From assembly GCA_009839585.1 (NCBI GenBank), contig VXPI01000002.1:1-15090 (forward strand): a stretch of DNA of 15,090 nt. The letters are read 5' to 3'. This stretch comes from Gammaproteobacteria bacterium (GTDB lineage: Bacteria; Pseudomonadota; Gammaproteobacteria; Arenicellales; Poriferihabitantaceae). Below the pieces are notes generated by a model that was not told the origin of the DNA, did no database searches, and saw nothing but the letters and a program-made list of their open reading frames with translations. The position numbers and the translations under genes are program-made. Below, piece after piece: positions 1 through 7,096 of this stretch (its first letter is position 1; each line of letters starts with the position of its first letter).

Positions 1-2
1 TA

Positions 3-980
3 TCACCACACCCGGCACAATTGACATGGAAACTGGATACCCCGGATAGGGCCTATGAACATTTTACTCCTCCCTTTTTACTGGCAACGACAAAACTCTA
101 TCAACGTATCCGTAACACTCAACTACGTTTGATACCACAGGACGACCTGTTGCCGGTAGAGATATCCAGATATGACAAGAAGATCGTTTTGGAGGCGCTG
201 CACAATTGCATTGCCCATCAGGACTATGCCCGCAATGCCAGAGTAGTGGTTATTGAGCAAGGCAATCGACTTGTGTTCGAAAATGAAGGCGAATTTTTCG
301 AAGGCGAACCTATGGACTACCTGGAAGGTAATAGGGTTCCTTTGCGATATCGAAATCCCTTTCTGTCACAAGCAATGACTGAGCTTAACATGATCGACAC
401 CATGGGCTACGGCATCCATGACATGTATTCTCGTCAGGCCAGCCGTTGTTTTCCCATGCCTGATTACGAAAACAGCAAGGCTAGAGCAGTCAGGCTGACG
501 ATTCATGGTGGCGTCATCAATCCAGGATACTATCGAGTACTGTTCCAAAACAGGGAATTATCGCTTGGTGACATTCTTGCACTTGATCGCATACAGAAAA
601 AAATACCTCTCTCCAACAAGATTCTAACCCGTTTGAAGAGTGCAGGACTAATTTCAGAAAAAGGAGAAAGTTACAACTTTGCTTCGGCCGAAAAAAACAA
701 GGCCTACGGCATTGTCGGAAGTGATCAAGGGTATTCACTTGAGGAACAGTTGGTCATTGACTACTTGATGGAATTTCGACAGGCAAGCCGGTCTGAGATC
801 GACAAACTTCTCTTTGACAAGCTCACAGATACCATGACGGCCAAGCAGAAACGACATAAGACTGGCAACCTGCTCTCAAAATTGCGACAACAGGGAGTGA
901 TCATGAACAAGGGGTCTCGGGGACAGCCTGTATGGATGCTCTCAGAGCAAGACTCGGATAATAATAGGAAAGAGGTTTAA
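3..980 (+). CDS. RecG-like/AlbA-type ATP-binding transcriptional regulator, C-terminal part (5' end outside window)
   Basis: The frame is open to the left edge, so the gene is cut by the window. The TTG at 21 is not the real start. The visible part fits the C-terminal half of the AlbA_2/Schlafen-like plus HATPase_c_4 family, often called RecG-related helicases or transcriptional regulators. Counting from the TTG, residues 58-69 read EALHNCIAHQDY. This is the N-box-like signature of HATPase_c_4, with E58 and N62 as the likely Mg-ATP residues. It is followed by RLVFENEGEF and a glycine motif, TMGYGIHDM. About residues 235-305 look like a winged helix (EEQLVIDYLMEFRQASRSEI). Full-length relatives are roughly 450-600 residues, so the N-terminal DNA-binding AlbA_2 domain should lie to the left. 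The family assignment is fairly sure. The role (regulator or stress/phage response) is not established. The CDS ends inside the first unit of an 11-bp tandem repeat. Confidence 0.8.
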   Translation, partial: SPHPAQLTWKLDTPDRAYEHFTPPFLLATTKLYQRIRNTQLRLIPQDDLLPVEISRYDKKIVLEALHNCIAHQDYARNARVVVIEQGNRLVFENEGEFFEGEPMDYLEGNRVPLRYRNPFLSQAMTELNMIDTMGYGIHDMYSRQASRCFPMPDYENSKARAVRLTIHGGVINPGYYRVLFQNRELSLGDILALDRIQKKIPLSNKILTRLKSAGLISEKGESYNFASAEKNKAYGIVGSDQGYSLEEQLVIDYLMEFRQASRSEIDKLLFDKLTDTMTAKQKRHKTGNLLSKLRQQGVIMNKGSRGQPVWMLSEQDSDNNRKEV

Positions 981-1019
981 GAAAGGTTTAAGAAAGGTTT
1001 AAGAAAGGTTTAAGAAAGG
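974..1019. repeat. Four perfect 11-bp tandem repeats at the 3' end of the RecG-like gene
   Basis: The unit ggtttaagaaa occurs four times without mismatch (974-984, 985-995, 996-1006, 1007-1017) and is followed by gg. The stop codon TAA of the upstream CDS (978-980) lies in the first unit. Each unit carries a TAA, and 11 is not a multiple of 3, so the array places stops in all three forward frames. The period is close to one DNA helical turn. The function is unknown. It could be a protein-binding array, a slippage product or a remnant. Confidence 0.9.
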
Positions 1020-1072
1020 AAAATACTTATTAATCAATATCTAAGATAATCCCATATGATGATAGTAGGAAA

Positions 1073-1097
1073 GGATTTAAGAAAGGGTTAAGAAAGG
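1073..1097. repeat. Degenerate copies of the same 11-bp repeat
   Basis: After a 53-bp AT-rich spacer the motif returns in imperfect form: ggatttaagaaa (1073-1084, one base longer) and gggttaagaaa (1085-1095), followed by gg. Relatedness to the 974-1017 array is clear by eye. This suggests the array was once longer, or that two clusters of binding sites exist. Confidence 0.75.
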
Positions 1098-1118
1098 ATG
1101 TACGGCTACTTTTGTGTC

Positions 1119-1253
1119 ATGATACTTCATTCACTGAACCGTCATGACGGTTTATTCTGCGAGTTTGTAGAGAATTTCCTCATCCAGGATTTGGCAAGAG
1201 TACTGCCCAGCTATCCTCAATTACTCCCCATTCTTTCATATGGACAATGCTGA
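1119..1253 (+). CDS. Possible small or relic ORF of 44 codons
   Basis: An ATG at 1119 opens a 44-residue frame that ends with TGA at 1251-1253. It contains GLFCEFVENFLIQDLARVLP, an amphipathic, protein-like composition. No good ribosome binding site is placed before the ATG: the purine-rich repeat ending at 1097 is 21 bases away. The 16-bp palindrome at 1137-1152 lies inside it. I do not recognise a family. It may be a fragment of a decayed gene and not an expressed peptide. Confidence 0.2.
   Translation: MILHSLNRHDGLFCEFVENFLIQDLARVLPSYPQLLPILSYGQC
1137..1152. promoter_or_regulatory. 16-bp perfect palindrome
   Basis: The sequence aaccgtcatgacggtt equals its own reverse complement over 16 bases, with no spacer. 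It could be a dimeric regulator site. The loopless form and the lack of a following T-run argue against a terminator. The binding protein is unknown. Confidence 0.4.
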
Positions 1254-1782
1254 CTCCGCAATATACCGGAAAGAACGCTTACCATACCGGAATACCGTCG
1301 TTCAAGCCTCCCCCGTTCTGGCAATCCGGACTTTTGCCCACTATGCCCTTGCGGGCATCGCCGTTTTGGTGCATGGAATCCGGAAACTGTGGCAGGAAGA
1401 TGATATTTTATCAACATGCCGGTTTTCCGTGGATAAGTGCCTGTAAACCGAAGCGTAGCCAGGACACTCGACATCAGGGAAGAATTCGATAAAGGATTGG
1501 AGGACTATATCAAGCGCGGGTTCTTCCGGTCCTGAACCAGCCGTAGTCCCTGTGCATCAAGCAATCATTCAGCGCAACCAGCCCTACAGACCCAGCCTGT
1601 GGGGTGGCGAGACTTTCCAGCAAGGGATATTCACATGAATGCCTTGTCTCCTTTCTCAAGCATCTGCAATATTTGGAAAGTCATCATCAATTAGCATCGT
1701 CGTCTGCACAAGCCAATTCTGCCAGTCAAGTAAATCTGCTGCAGGCCAATTACGGAGGGCGTACACAACGCATGTCGTTCGG

Positions 1783-2850
1783 TCAGATTCGGCGCATCAT
1801 CAGAACCATTAACAGCAAGAGTACCAGCACTGGAATGCTTGCTCCCAATGCAGGTGGAATGCCTCCGGCCAGCACCGCATAGCTAAAGCCGCGGTTGACA
1901 ACATAGAATGCGATACCGACCATTATTCCGATAACAAGATTTCGACCCAGATTTCCGGATCGTAGATTGGTAAATACAAACGGTACAGCAAGGGCAACCA
2001 TTGCGGCAATGGCCAATGGCAGCATGATCTTGTTCCACAGGGCCAGTTCGAATCGAGCGTAGTTTTGCTGATTGGCTTTCAGGTGCGTGATGTAGCGTCT
2101 TAGATGGCCAAAGGACAGCTGGTCCGGTTGAACCAGAAACGCAGATAGAATCTCGGGAGTGACCGTTGTCTTCCAGGTGGATTGTGGAACTTGGGTCACG
2201 TCCAAATCCCCGTTTTCATCAAGGGTGGTGATACGGGATTCCTGAAGTATCCACGAATTATCATTATACCGTCCCTGCCTGGCTTCCACCATGCCTTGCA
2301 GGGAACCGGCTGAATCAAACACCAGAGATTTCACATCCAGCAGGGTCAGGTCAGGCAGGATTTCCCGGATTGCGGTGTAGGTATTCCGGTCACGCATCCA
2401 GAGTTCCTGGTCGCCAGGCTGTTCGATATCGATGTTGACTGCATGCACCCGTTCATGCTCTGCATAATTGCGGGATGGTGGAGCCACAAACTCGCCAATG
2501 GCCAGACAAAAAATCACGAACAGGGCCCCCACCTTGAGGACTGATCCCGTGATTTCCAGCATTGAAGAGCCGCTGGTTCGCATGGCTGTGAGTTCACTGT
2601 TTCTGGCCAGTATGGATAGTCCGATGATTGACCCGAGCAGGGTAGACATTGGAAACAATTCATACAAGGTACTCGGGGCCAGTAGCACCACATACAGCAT
2701 TGCCTCTGCGAGGCCAAAATTTCCTTGCCCAATCGTTTCAATCTGATCAAGGAAATTGATAAACGTGTATAAACACAACAGGATTCCGGTAGTGATCAGG
2801 GTGTATTGGAGGATGACCCGGCCTATATATCGGTCAAGCGTTTTCATCAT
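1783..2850 (-). CDS. lptG: Lipopolysaccharide export system permease LptG
   Basis: LptG and LptF form the inner-membrane permease of the LptB2FG ABC transporter, which extracts LPS from the inner membrane and passes it to LptC and the periplasmic bridge. The 355 residues match the usual LptG length. Three N-terminal membrane segments lie at about 12-33, 52-80 and 103-121, and three C-terminal ones at about 275-293, 305-322 and 333-352. A periplasmic beta-rich domain lies between. Family motifs seen are LARNSELTAMRTSG (81-94, the coupling region facing LptB) and GEFVAP (119-124). The ATG at 2850-2848 overlaps the lptF stop as ATGA, which indicates translational coupling. A second ATG follows directly at 2847-2845. 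No terminator is visible downstream. Confidence 0.95.
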   Translation of the reverse strand: MMKTLDRYIGRVILQYTLITTGILLCLYTFINFLDQIETIGQGNFGLAEAMLYVVLLAPSTLYELFPMSTLLGSIIGLSILARNSELTAMRTSGSSMLEITGSVLKVGALFVIFCLAIGEFVAPPSRNYAEHERVHAVNIDIEQPGDQELWMRDRNTYTAIREILPDLTLLDVKSLVFDSAGSLQGMVEARQGRYNDNSWILQESRITTLDENGDLDVTQVPQSTWKTTVTPEILSAFLVQPDQLSFGHLRRYITHLKANQQNYARFELALWNKIMLPLAIAAMVALAVPFVFTNLRSGNLGRNLVIGIMVGIAFYVVNRGFSYAVLAGGIPPALGASIPVLVLLLLMVLMMRRI

Positions 2851-3932
2851 GAGGCCTTTAGGGGCATGAGACGGATATTCTGATAGCGGATGTAGAACAG
2901 GAATGTGCCAGCAATCAGGAACACAAGATGCGTCAGCCAGAGCACGGCTTGTGGCGAGAGCGGCCCGTTGCTATCCAATGTGGTTGCTGCACCGAGTAGA
3001 TTCGAATAGAAGAAATACACAAGAAATGCAAACAGCATACTGATAAATCTGCCTTTTCTGTAGGATGGGGATGTAAATGAGAGAGCCAGCAGAAGCAGTA
3101 CGCCGAGCATGAAGATCTTGGATAGCCGCCAGTGCAGTTCCACCCGGGCTTGCGGGTCATGCTTATCAAGCAAGGAGGGGGTGGAGCGGTTTTTGACCGG
3201 TACATGCAGGGATTGAGTGTCGGGCTTGTACAGTCTTGTCGCGTAGGTTTCAAAACTGGTGACCGAAAAGGCATCCTCGTTTGCATTGATCTGGTACTGG
3301 GAGCCATTTTTCAGGACCAGCAGATCGCCATCGGTTGTCTCATCGAGATCCACATAACCCGTTTCGGCTGCGATGACCTCGTCGTTTCCTGCCTCACCGC
3401 TGTACAGGAAGATGTCAGAAAATATGCCGGTATCAGGATCTTGTCCAGCAATAAAGTAAACCCAGGAACCACTCCGGATTCGATTAAACTCTCCAACGCT
3501 GACACCAACGATATCAGAGCGATTTCTGAAATCGTGCTCGATATTGTCACCGATCTGGCCTGCGAGCGGCCCCAGATAGAGGGAGAACATGCCAACGATA
3601 GTGCCGGAAATGACAAACATGACCATCGCAGGTTTCAGGAAACTGGCAAGACCAATCCCCAACGTGTTAAGTGCGGTCATTTCACGATCACTAATCCAGC
3701 GCCCCAGGACCAGCAGTGCCGACAGGTAGAGCGAGAGCACAAGAATGACGTCAAGATAGGAAACCAGTTTCAGGGCTAACAACACAAACACGCTTTCGAT
3801 TGGTATGGTTCCGTCCGTCGCCGAACCCAGAAACCCAACCAGTCGAGTCACGGAGAATATGGCAATGATAATGATGGTGACAGCTATCCAGGTATTGGTG
3901 GTCTCCCGGACAAATGCCTGTTGGATAATCAT
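2847..3932 (-). CDS. lptF: Lipopolysaccharide export system permease LptF
   Basis: LptF is the partner permease of LptG in LPS export. The 361 residues are typical of the YjgP/YjgQ family. N-terminal membrane segments lie at about 15-35, 47-77 and 101-120, and C-terminal ones at about 271-286, 295-313 and 328-348. They flank a periplasmic beta-jellyroll-like domain. The motif SDREMTALNTLG (81-92) is the cytoplasmic coupling region facing LptB. The start (MIIQQAFVRET) corresponds to the usual MII start of the family, although no strong Shine-Dalgarno lies upstream. It is the first gene of the minus-strand lptFG operon. The lptB and lptC genes are not in the window, which is common because they usually map elsewhere. 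Confidence 0.95.
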   Translation of the reverse strand: MIIQQAFVRETTNTWIAVTIIIIAIFSVTRLVGFLGSATDGTIPIESVFVLLALKLVSYLDVILVLSLYLSALLVLGRWISDREMTALNTLGIGLASFLKPAMVMFVISGTIVGMFSLYLGPLAGQIGDNIEHDFRNRSDIVGVSVGEFNRIRSGSWVYFIAGQDPDTGIFSDIFLYSGEAGNDEVIAAETGYVDLDETTDGDLLVLKNGSQYQINANEDAFSVTSFETYATRLYKPDTQSLHVPVKNRSTPSLLDKHDPQARVELHWRLSKIFMLGVLLLLALSFTSPSYRKGRFISMLFAFLVYFFYSNLLGAATTLDSNGPLSPQAVLWLTHLVFLIAGTFLFYIRYQNIRLMPLKAS

Positions 3933-3961
3933 TGGGAGGTTTCTGGATTCGGTATTTCAGT

Positions 3962-4093
3962 CAAGTGGAAGCTTGTCGATTTTTCCCGCATCAGGGAATT
4001 TTTGTGACGACCGGATTTGCAGGTGCCAGTTCATTGTATGTTATTGCCCTGATGAATACATCACACACGGAGGCTGTTTTGCAGATTCTTTAA
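3962..4093 (+). pseudogene. Relic open frame upstream of abiEi, similar to a segment at 6081-6140
   Basis: This 246-bp gap between lptF and abiEi should hold divergent promoters. It also holds a plus-strand frame without a start codon that reads ...GASSLYVIALMNTSHTEAVL... and stops at 4091-4093. The core SLYVIAL recurs in the plus-strand frame at 6114-6134 with several synonymous codon differences (ttg/tta, gtt/gtc, att/atc, gcc/gct, ctg/tta). That pattern suggests two diverged coding relics and not chance. The opposite strand is also similar (AITYNE against AMTYNE), so the coding strand is unresolved. The family is unknown. Confidence 0.3.
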
Positions 4094-4178
4094 GAAGTAT
4101 TAAATTAGGCCATTTACGTTAGACAAAAACAAAATATTCTAAAGAAAATGCTGGAATAGTCTTTGAAAATATACTAAT

Positions 4179-5021
4179 ATGTCCATCATGAATGGACAAA
4201 AATACAAAAATATAAAGATCTTGCTTGAGTCTGTGCCTGCGGGTTTCTTCGTGGACTCTGCATGGCTTGAACGTCATGGAATAGGTCGACGTTCATCCTA
4301 CTATCATGTTAAGCGTGGATGGCTGGAGCGAATACATCGCGGTGTCTTCCGTCGCCCCGTACCCTGCCCTTCCAAACCCAACATACTCGACTGGAAGCCG
4401 TGCCTGCTCTCCATGCAGCACATAATGGAATATACACTTCATGTTGGTGGCACGAGTGCCCTTGCACTACAGGGACACATCCACTACCTGCACCTCGGCA
4501 ACAACGATACAGTTTGGGTCTATGGCGATGACATGCCGAACTGGCTTTCCAGGATCCCTCTCAACGCGAAACTGGAAACCCGTTCACGCTCGCTATTCAG
4601 TGATGTGCCCGACCTCTGCATCAGCGAACAGAATGATCAACGGAACACCGCTTCGGCATCGCTACCTTGGGACTGGACACTGACCATGTCCACGCCCGAA
4701 AGGGCTATCCTCGAAGCACTCGATGAATTGCCCAACTATGAGAGCTTCCACAATCTCGACATGGTGTTCGAGAGTCTGACCAATCTACGTCCGCGTCGTC
4801 TGGCCGAACTGTTAAATCTTTGCAAGAAGATCAGAGTCGTGCGCTTGTTCTTCGTATTTGCCGATCGCCATGATCATGCATGGCGCAAGCGTCTAGACCC
4901 GCAAGAATTTAATCTGGGGACTGGTGATCGTGCTTTGGTCAAGGGCGGGAAGATACACCCGCGTTACCGTATCGTTGTGCCTGATGAATTCGTGAAGGTG
5001 GGGTCCGGCGATGGCACGTGA
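4179..5021 (+). CDS. abiEi: Type IV toxin-antitoxin system antitoxin, AbiEi family
   Basis: AbiEi neutralises the nucleotidyltransferase toxin AbiEii without forming a stable complex, and it represses its own operon. The 280 residues begin with a winged-helix region (about 1-60) ending in YYHVKRGWLERIHRGVFRRP, the characteristic end of the AbiEi N-terminal domain. It is followed by the antitoxin core with the motif VGGTSALALQGH, a second conserved stretch MSTPERAILEALDELP and a C-terminal segment ending near HPRYRIVVPDEF. The start may be the ATG at 4179 or at 4188. Neither has a clear Shine-Dalgarno, and both lie in the inverted repeat. Its stop overlaps the toxin gene by 11 bp, the usual coupled arrangement. 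The family assignment is secure. Whether the pair defends against phage or stabilises the DNA is not visible. Confidence 0.92.
   Translation: MSIMNGQKYKNIKILLESVPAGFFVDSAWLERHGIGRRSSYYHVKRGWLERIHRGVFRRPVPCPSKPNILDWKPCLLSMQHIMEYTLHVGGTSALALQGHIHYLHLGNNDTVWVYGDDMPNWLSRIPLNAKLETRSRSLFSDVPDLCISEQNDQRNTASASLPWDWTLTMSTPERAILEALDELPNYESFHNLDMVFESLTNLRPRRLAELLNLCKKIRVVRLFFVFADRHDHAWRKRLDPQEFNLGTGDRALVKGGKIHPRYRIVVPDEFVKVGSGDGT
4180..4198. promoter_or_regulatory. Inverted repeat overlapping the abiEi start, probable autoregulatory operator
   Basis: The arms tgtccat (4180-4186) and atggaca (4192-4198) are perfect inverted repeats separated by the 5-base spacer catga. AbiEi antitoxins are known to bind inverted repeats near their own promoter and repress the operon. 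A -10-like TATACT lies at 4170-4175, which would place transcription start within this element. The mRNA may then be almost leaderless and begin translation at the second ATG (4188). The repeat is seen directly. The operator role is inferred. Confidence 0.5.
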
Positions 5022-5925
5022 AGACTATGTGGACCAAGTTAATCTTCTCGTGCGTATTCTCCCATATGTCGCCAATGAGAAGATTTTCGCACTTAAGGGA
5101 GGCACAGCGATTAACCTGTTCTACCGTGACCTGCCACGCCTGTCGGTTGATATTGATCTGACCTATCTGCCGATCAAGGATCGTGACGAGAGCCTTGCCG
5201 AGATCAGCGACGCGCTGGAGCGGATCGCCAAGGCAATCGATGCCGGCATCCCTAATGCGAAAGTGCGAAGCAAAGATAGCGGCAAGAACCCGACTCGCAT
5301 GCAAGTCAGTCTCGATACTGTCACGATCAAAATTGAAACATCTCCTGTGATGCGCGGCCTGGTTCACAATCCCAAGGTAATGAATGTCAACGAGGCGGTT
5401 GAAGAAGCTTTCGGTTCCGCTGAAATTCAGGTCGCTTCATTCGAAGACCTTTATGGTGGCAAGCTATGCGCTGCTATCGATCGTCAACACCCACGAGATC
5501 TTTATGATGTAAAACTGCTCTACGAGAATGAGGGGATGACTGATCGGCTTTTTCGCACGTTTCTAGTATACGTAGCAAGTGCCAGGCGTCCTCCGCATGA
5601 ACTCTTGAACCCGAACCTGATTGATCTTGACCAGCCATATGCGAGAGACTTCGAAGGCATGACGACGACGCCTGTGCCACTTGCCGATCTTATCACCACA
5701 CGCGAACGATTGATTGCTGACCTGCAAGCGCGGCTAGTTACGAACGTGCAGGCCTTTCTGCGAGGGCTGTATGAGGGCGTACCCGATTTCTCGCTAATCG
5801 GAACTCCGAGGGCTATTGAACTTCCCGCGGTTCACTGGAAGTTGCAGAACATAGAGATCCTGAAAACAGAAAATCCGAGCAAGTACCAGGAACAACATAG
5901 AATGCTAGAGGCACTTTTCAGATAA
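5011..5925 (+). CDS. abiEii: Type IV toxin-antitoxin system toxin, AbiEii family nucleotidyltransferase
   Basis: AbiEii/DUF1814 toxins are DNA polymerase beta-like nucleotidyltransferases. Characterised relatives block growth by adding nucleotides to tRNA acceptor ends. The 304 residues are full length. The active-site motif is seen as KGGTAINLFY (29-38) with SVDIDL (45-50). D47 and D49 are the likely metal ligands. The second conserved block is DLYGGKLCAA (146-155) with K151, followed by DRQHPRDLYD (157-166), which contains D163 and D166. All key residues are present, so the toxin looks intact. The ATG lies 11 bp inside abiEi and is preceded by AAGGTGGGG at 4995-5003, a plausible ribosome binding site. 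No strong terminator follows. A small hairpin (GCATT-AAAC-AATGC, 5937-5950) lacks a T-run. Confidence 0.93.
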   Translation: MAREDYVDQVNLLVRILPYVANEKIFALKGGTAINLFYRDLPRLSVDIDLTYLPIKDRDESLAEISDALERIAKAIDAGIPNAKVRSKDSGKNPTRMQVSLDTVTIKIETSPVMRGLVHNPKVMNVNEAVEEAFGSAEIQVASFEDLYGGKLCAAIDRQHPRDLYDVKLLYENEGMTDRLFRTFLVYVASARRPPHELLNPNLIDLDQPYARDFEGMTTTPVPLADLITTRERLIADLQARLVTNVQAFLRGLYEGVPDFSLIGTPRAIELPAVHWKLQNIEILKTENPSKYQEQHRMLEALFR

Positions 5926-6346
5926 CTTTTCCTGATGCATTAAACAATGCGCGAGGGCAGATCAGATGGAAACTCGAAGCCCCGGAATCAGGCGGATAGA
6001 TGCCCCGTCGAATTTTGAAAAGCGATAGTATGGTAAATAATCAGTTAAGAGGGTGTTTGATGGCTTTCTGGCGTGGTTGACTTTTCATGACTGCCAGACT
6101 TACAGATTCTGGTTCATTATATGTCATCGCTTTAATTGTTATCCAGAACAAGGCGGTTGAGCCATTTTCTGTGTCCATTATTAAGGTATATCCGGTTAAT
6201 CTATGATGAGCAATGAGTCCATTGGAATATCGAATATACGTATAATATTTATTGCCGAGCATGTGAAGTTTGGCAACAACCCGTCTGCTTGAACACAGAA
6301 AGACACATATGGCCAAGCCAACACCGACCCCCTTAGCAGATATAAA
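5926..6346. other. Gene-free stretch holding two coding relics
   Basis: No convincing gene is present. Around 5961-5987 the plus strand reads IRWKLEAPESGG and then stops. The segment WKLEAPE matches WKLDTPD of the RecG-like gene at 26-46, with 20 of 26 bases identical over 5961-5986 against 21-46. At 6081-6206 a frame reads TARLTDSGSLYVIAL..., similar to the relic before abiEi. A minus-strand frame of 91 codons (6041-6316) covers the same DNA. It has no recognisable motif, and I cannot exclude that it is the real reading direction. Confidence 0.4.
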
Positions 6347-6790
6347 TTGGAGAAGATCAAGCGTTACATACGCAAAGATATTGAGCCTGAGATATCCATG
6401 AAAGCACGATTTATTTCGGATTTGGAACTTTCACTCGAAGACAACCCTGTCGAGGATGGTATTGTTCACCCAGCCGAAAAAATTATTGATGAAGTGCTGT
6501 ATTCGGTAAATCGGCAGAGTGTATATCGGTGGCTTGGTGAATTATCTTTGGATGTAGGTCACCCGGACATGGCATCTTCAGTGCTGCGTTGCCTATGTAG
6601 ACGAAAGCTGGAACTGATTTCATGGCGTGTAGAACTCGTGAAGTATGCGCTTACAGCCGATGATGTGGAAATCAGGGATGCCGCTGTATAAGCTGCGGAA
6701 TCCATGGGAAAGGTAGAATTTTGCAATGCACTCGAGAAGCATTCGGAAGATGTTCATTGGCTACATGATTATATTCACGATGTAATTTAG
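6347..6790 (+). pseudogene. Small HEAT-like hypothetical protein gene interrupted by an in-frame TAA
   Basis: The frame reads from about 6347 (TTG; in-frame ATG at 6398) to a TAA at 6689-6691. It then continues in the same frame for 32 more codons to TAG at 6788-6790. The text across the break is DVEIRDAAV-stop-AAESMGKVEF. The helix-pair pattern (EIRDAAVxAAE, then LEKHSEDVHWLHDYIHDVI) continues smoothly, so the ancestral protein was about 147 residues. A single C-to-T change (CAA to TAA, Gln lost) would explain the break. The composition resembles HEAT-repeat-like small proteins found beside defence genes. I recall similar hypothetical proteins but no function. No good start with a ribosome binding site is visible: the frame is open back to 6293 but lacks ATG before 6398. 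The truncated 114-residue product could still be made. Confidence 0.65.
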
Positions 6791-7096
6791 GACCTCAAAA
6801 AATCAGAGTAGCCAGTGCTTTTTATCAGAAAGATTTCCCGCGCAAAATGGGATTCAAAATACAATATCAGCCGTGGGCTATCGGAGGGAGAAACTGTAGC
6901 CAATACCGCCACCCTCCAAAATCGCCGATCAAAAAATTGTTAGTATCAGCGGTTAGCGACGGACGTATTTTGCCCCAAGATCTCCATCAGGGAATCAGGC
7001 AAGAAATTCACGATAATGCACAATAAATGGTCATGCCTGAAATCTGATCCTCTTATTTTCAAATTTGATTTAACCCACCTAACCCGAGTAATTACA
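6791..7096. other. Upstream region of acnA
   Basis: About 300 bases lie without a gene between the pseudogene and the chosen acnA start. They should contain the acnA promoter, but I see no convincing -35/-10 pair. Inverted segments ggaggg (6883-6888) and ccctcc (6912-6917) lie 23 bases apart, and ggcta (6878-6882 region) recurs as tagcc about 20 bases on. These could form a weak structure of unknown role. Confidence 0.35.

Larger units (their letters stand above)
1018..1782. other. Region without a convincing gene; short relic-like ORFs
   Basis: About 760 bases separate the RecG-like gene from the lptG stop. Several frames are briefly open (for example 1240-1446 and 1247-1492 on plus, 1217-1474 on minus, 1604-1882 on plus), but none shows a recognisable motif and they overlap one another. 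One short stretch looks protein-like: 1448-1537 on plus, ending in EEFDKGLEDYIKRGFF. It has no start codon and may be the tail of a decayed gene. No terminator for lptG and no tRNA was found here. Confidence 0.6.

Noticed and set aside
1604..1882. Plus-strand frame of 92 codons overlapping the end of lptG
   Set aside because: It runs 100 bases into the conserved LptG C-terminus on the other strand and is Ser/Ala-rich without a domain.
3132..3779. Plus-strand frame of 215 codons opposite lptF
   Set aside because: It is a shadow of the membrane-protein gene on the other strand, with no motif and no plausible start signal.
3983..4003. TTCCC-gcatca-GGGAA hairpin followed by five T, terminator-like on plus
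   Set aside because: The stem is only 5 bp, and no plus-strand gene ends just upstream. On the minus strand it would lie in the lptF leader.
5691..5701. 11-bp exact match tatcaccacac to bases 1-11, a possible attachment-type direct repeat
   Set aside because: The second copy lies inside intact abiEii coding sequence and no other island hallmark accompanies it, so chance is the simplest explanation.
5937..5950. Hairpin GCATT-AAAC-AATGC after abiEii
   Set aside because: The short stem has no T-run, so it is not a convincing rho-independent terminator.
6041..6316. Minus-strand frame of 91 codons
   Set aside because: No motif, no clear ribosome binding site, and it covers relic sequence. It was kept only as a possible alternative reading of that relic.
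7016..7096. Upstream ATG extending acnA to 918 residues
   Set aside because: The 27 extra residues do not resemble AcnA N-termini, whereas the ATG at 7097 gives the usual 891 residues.
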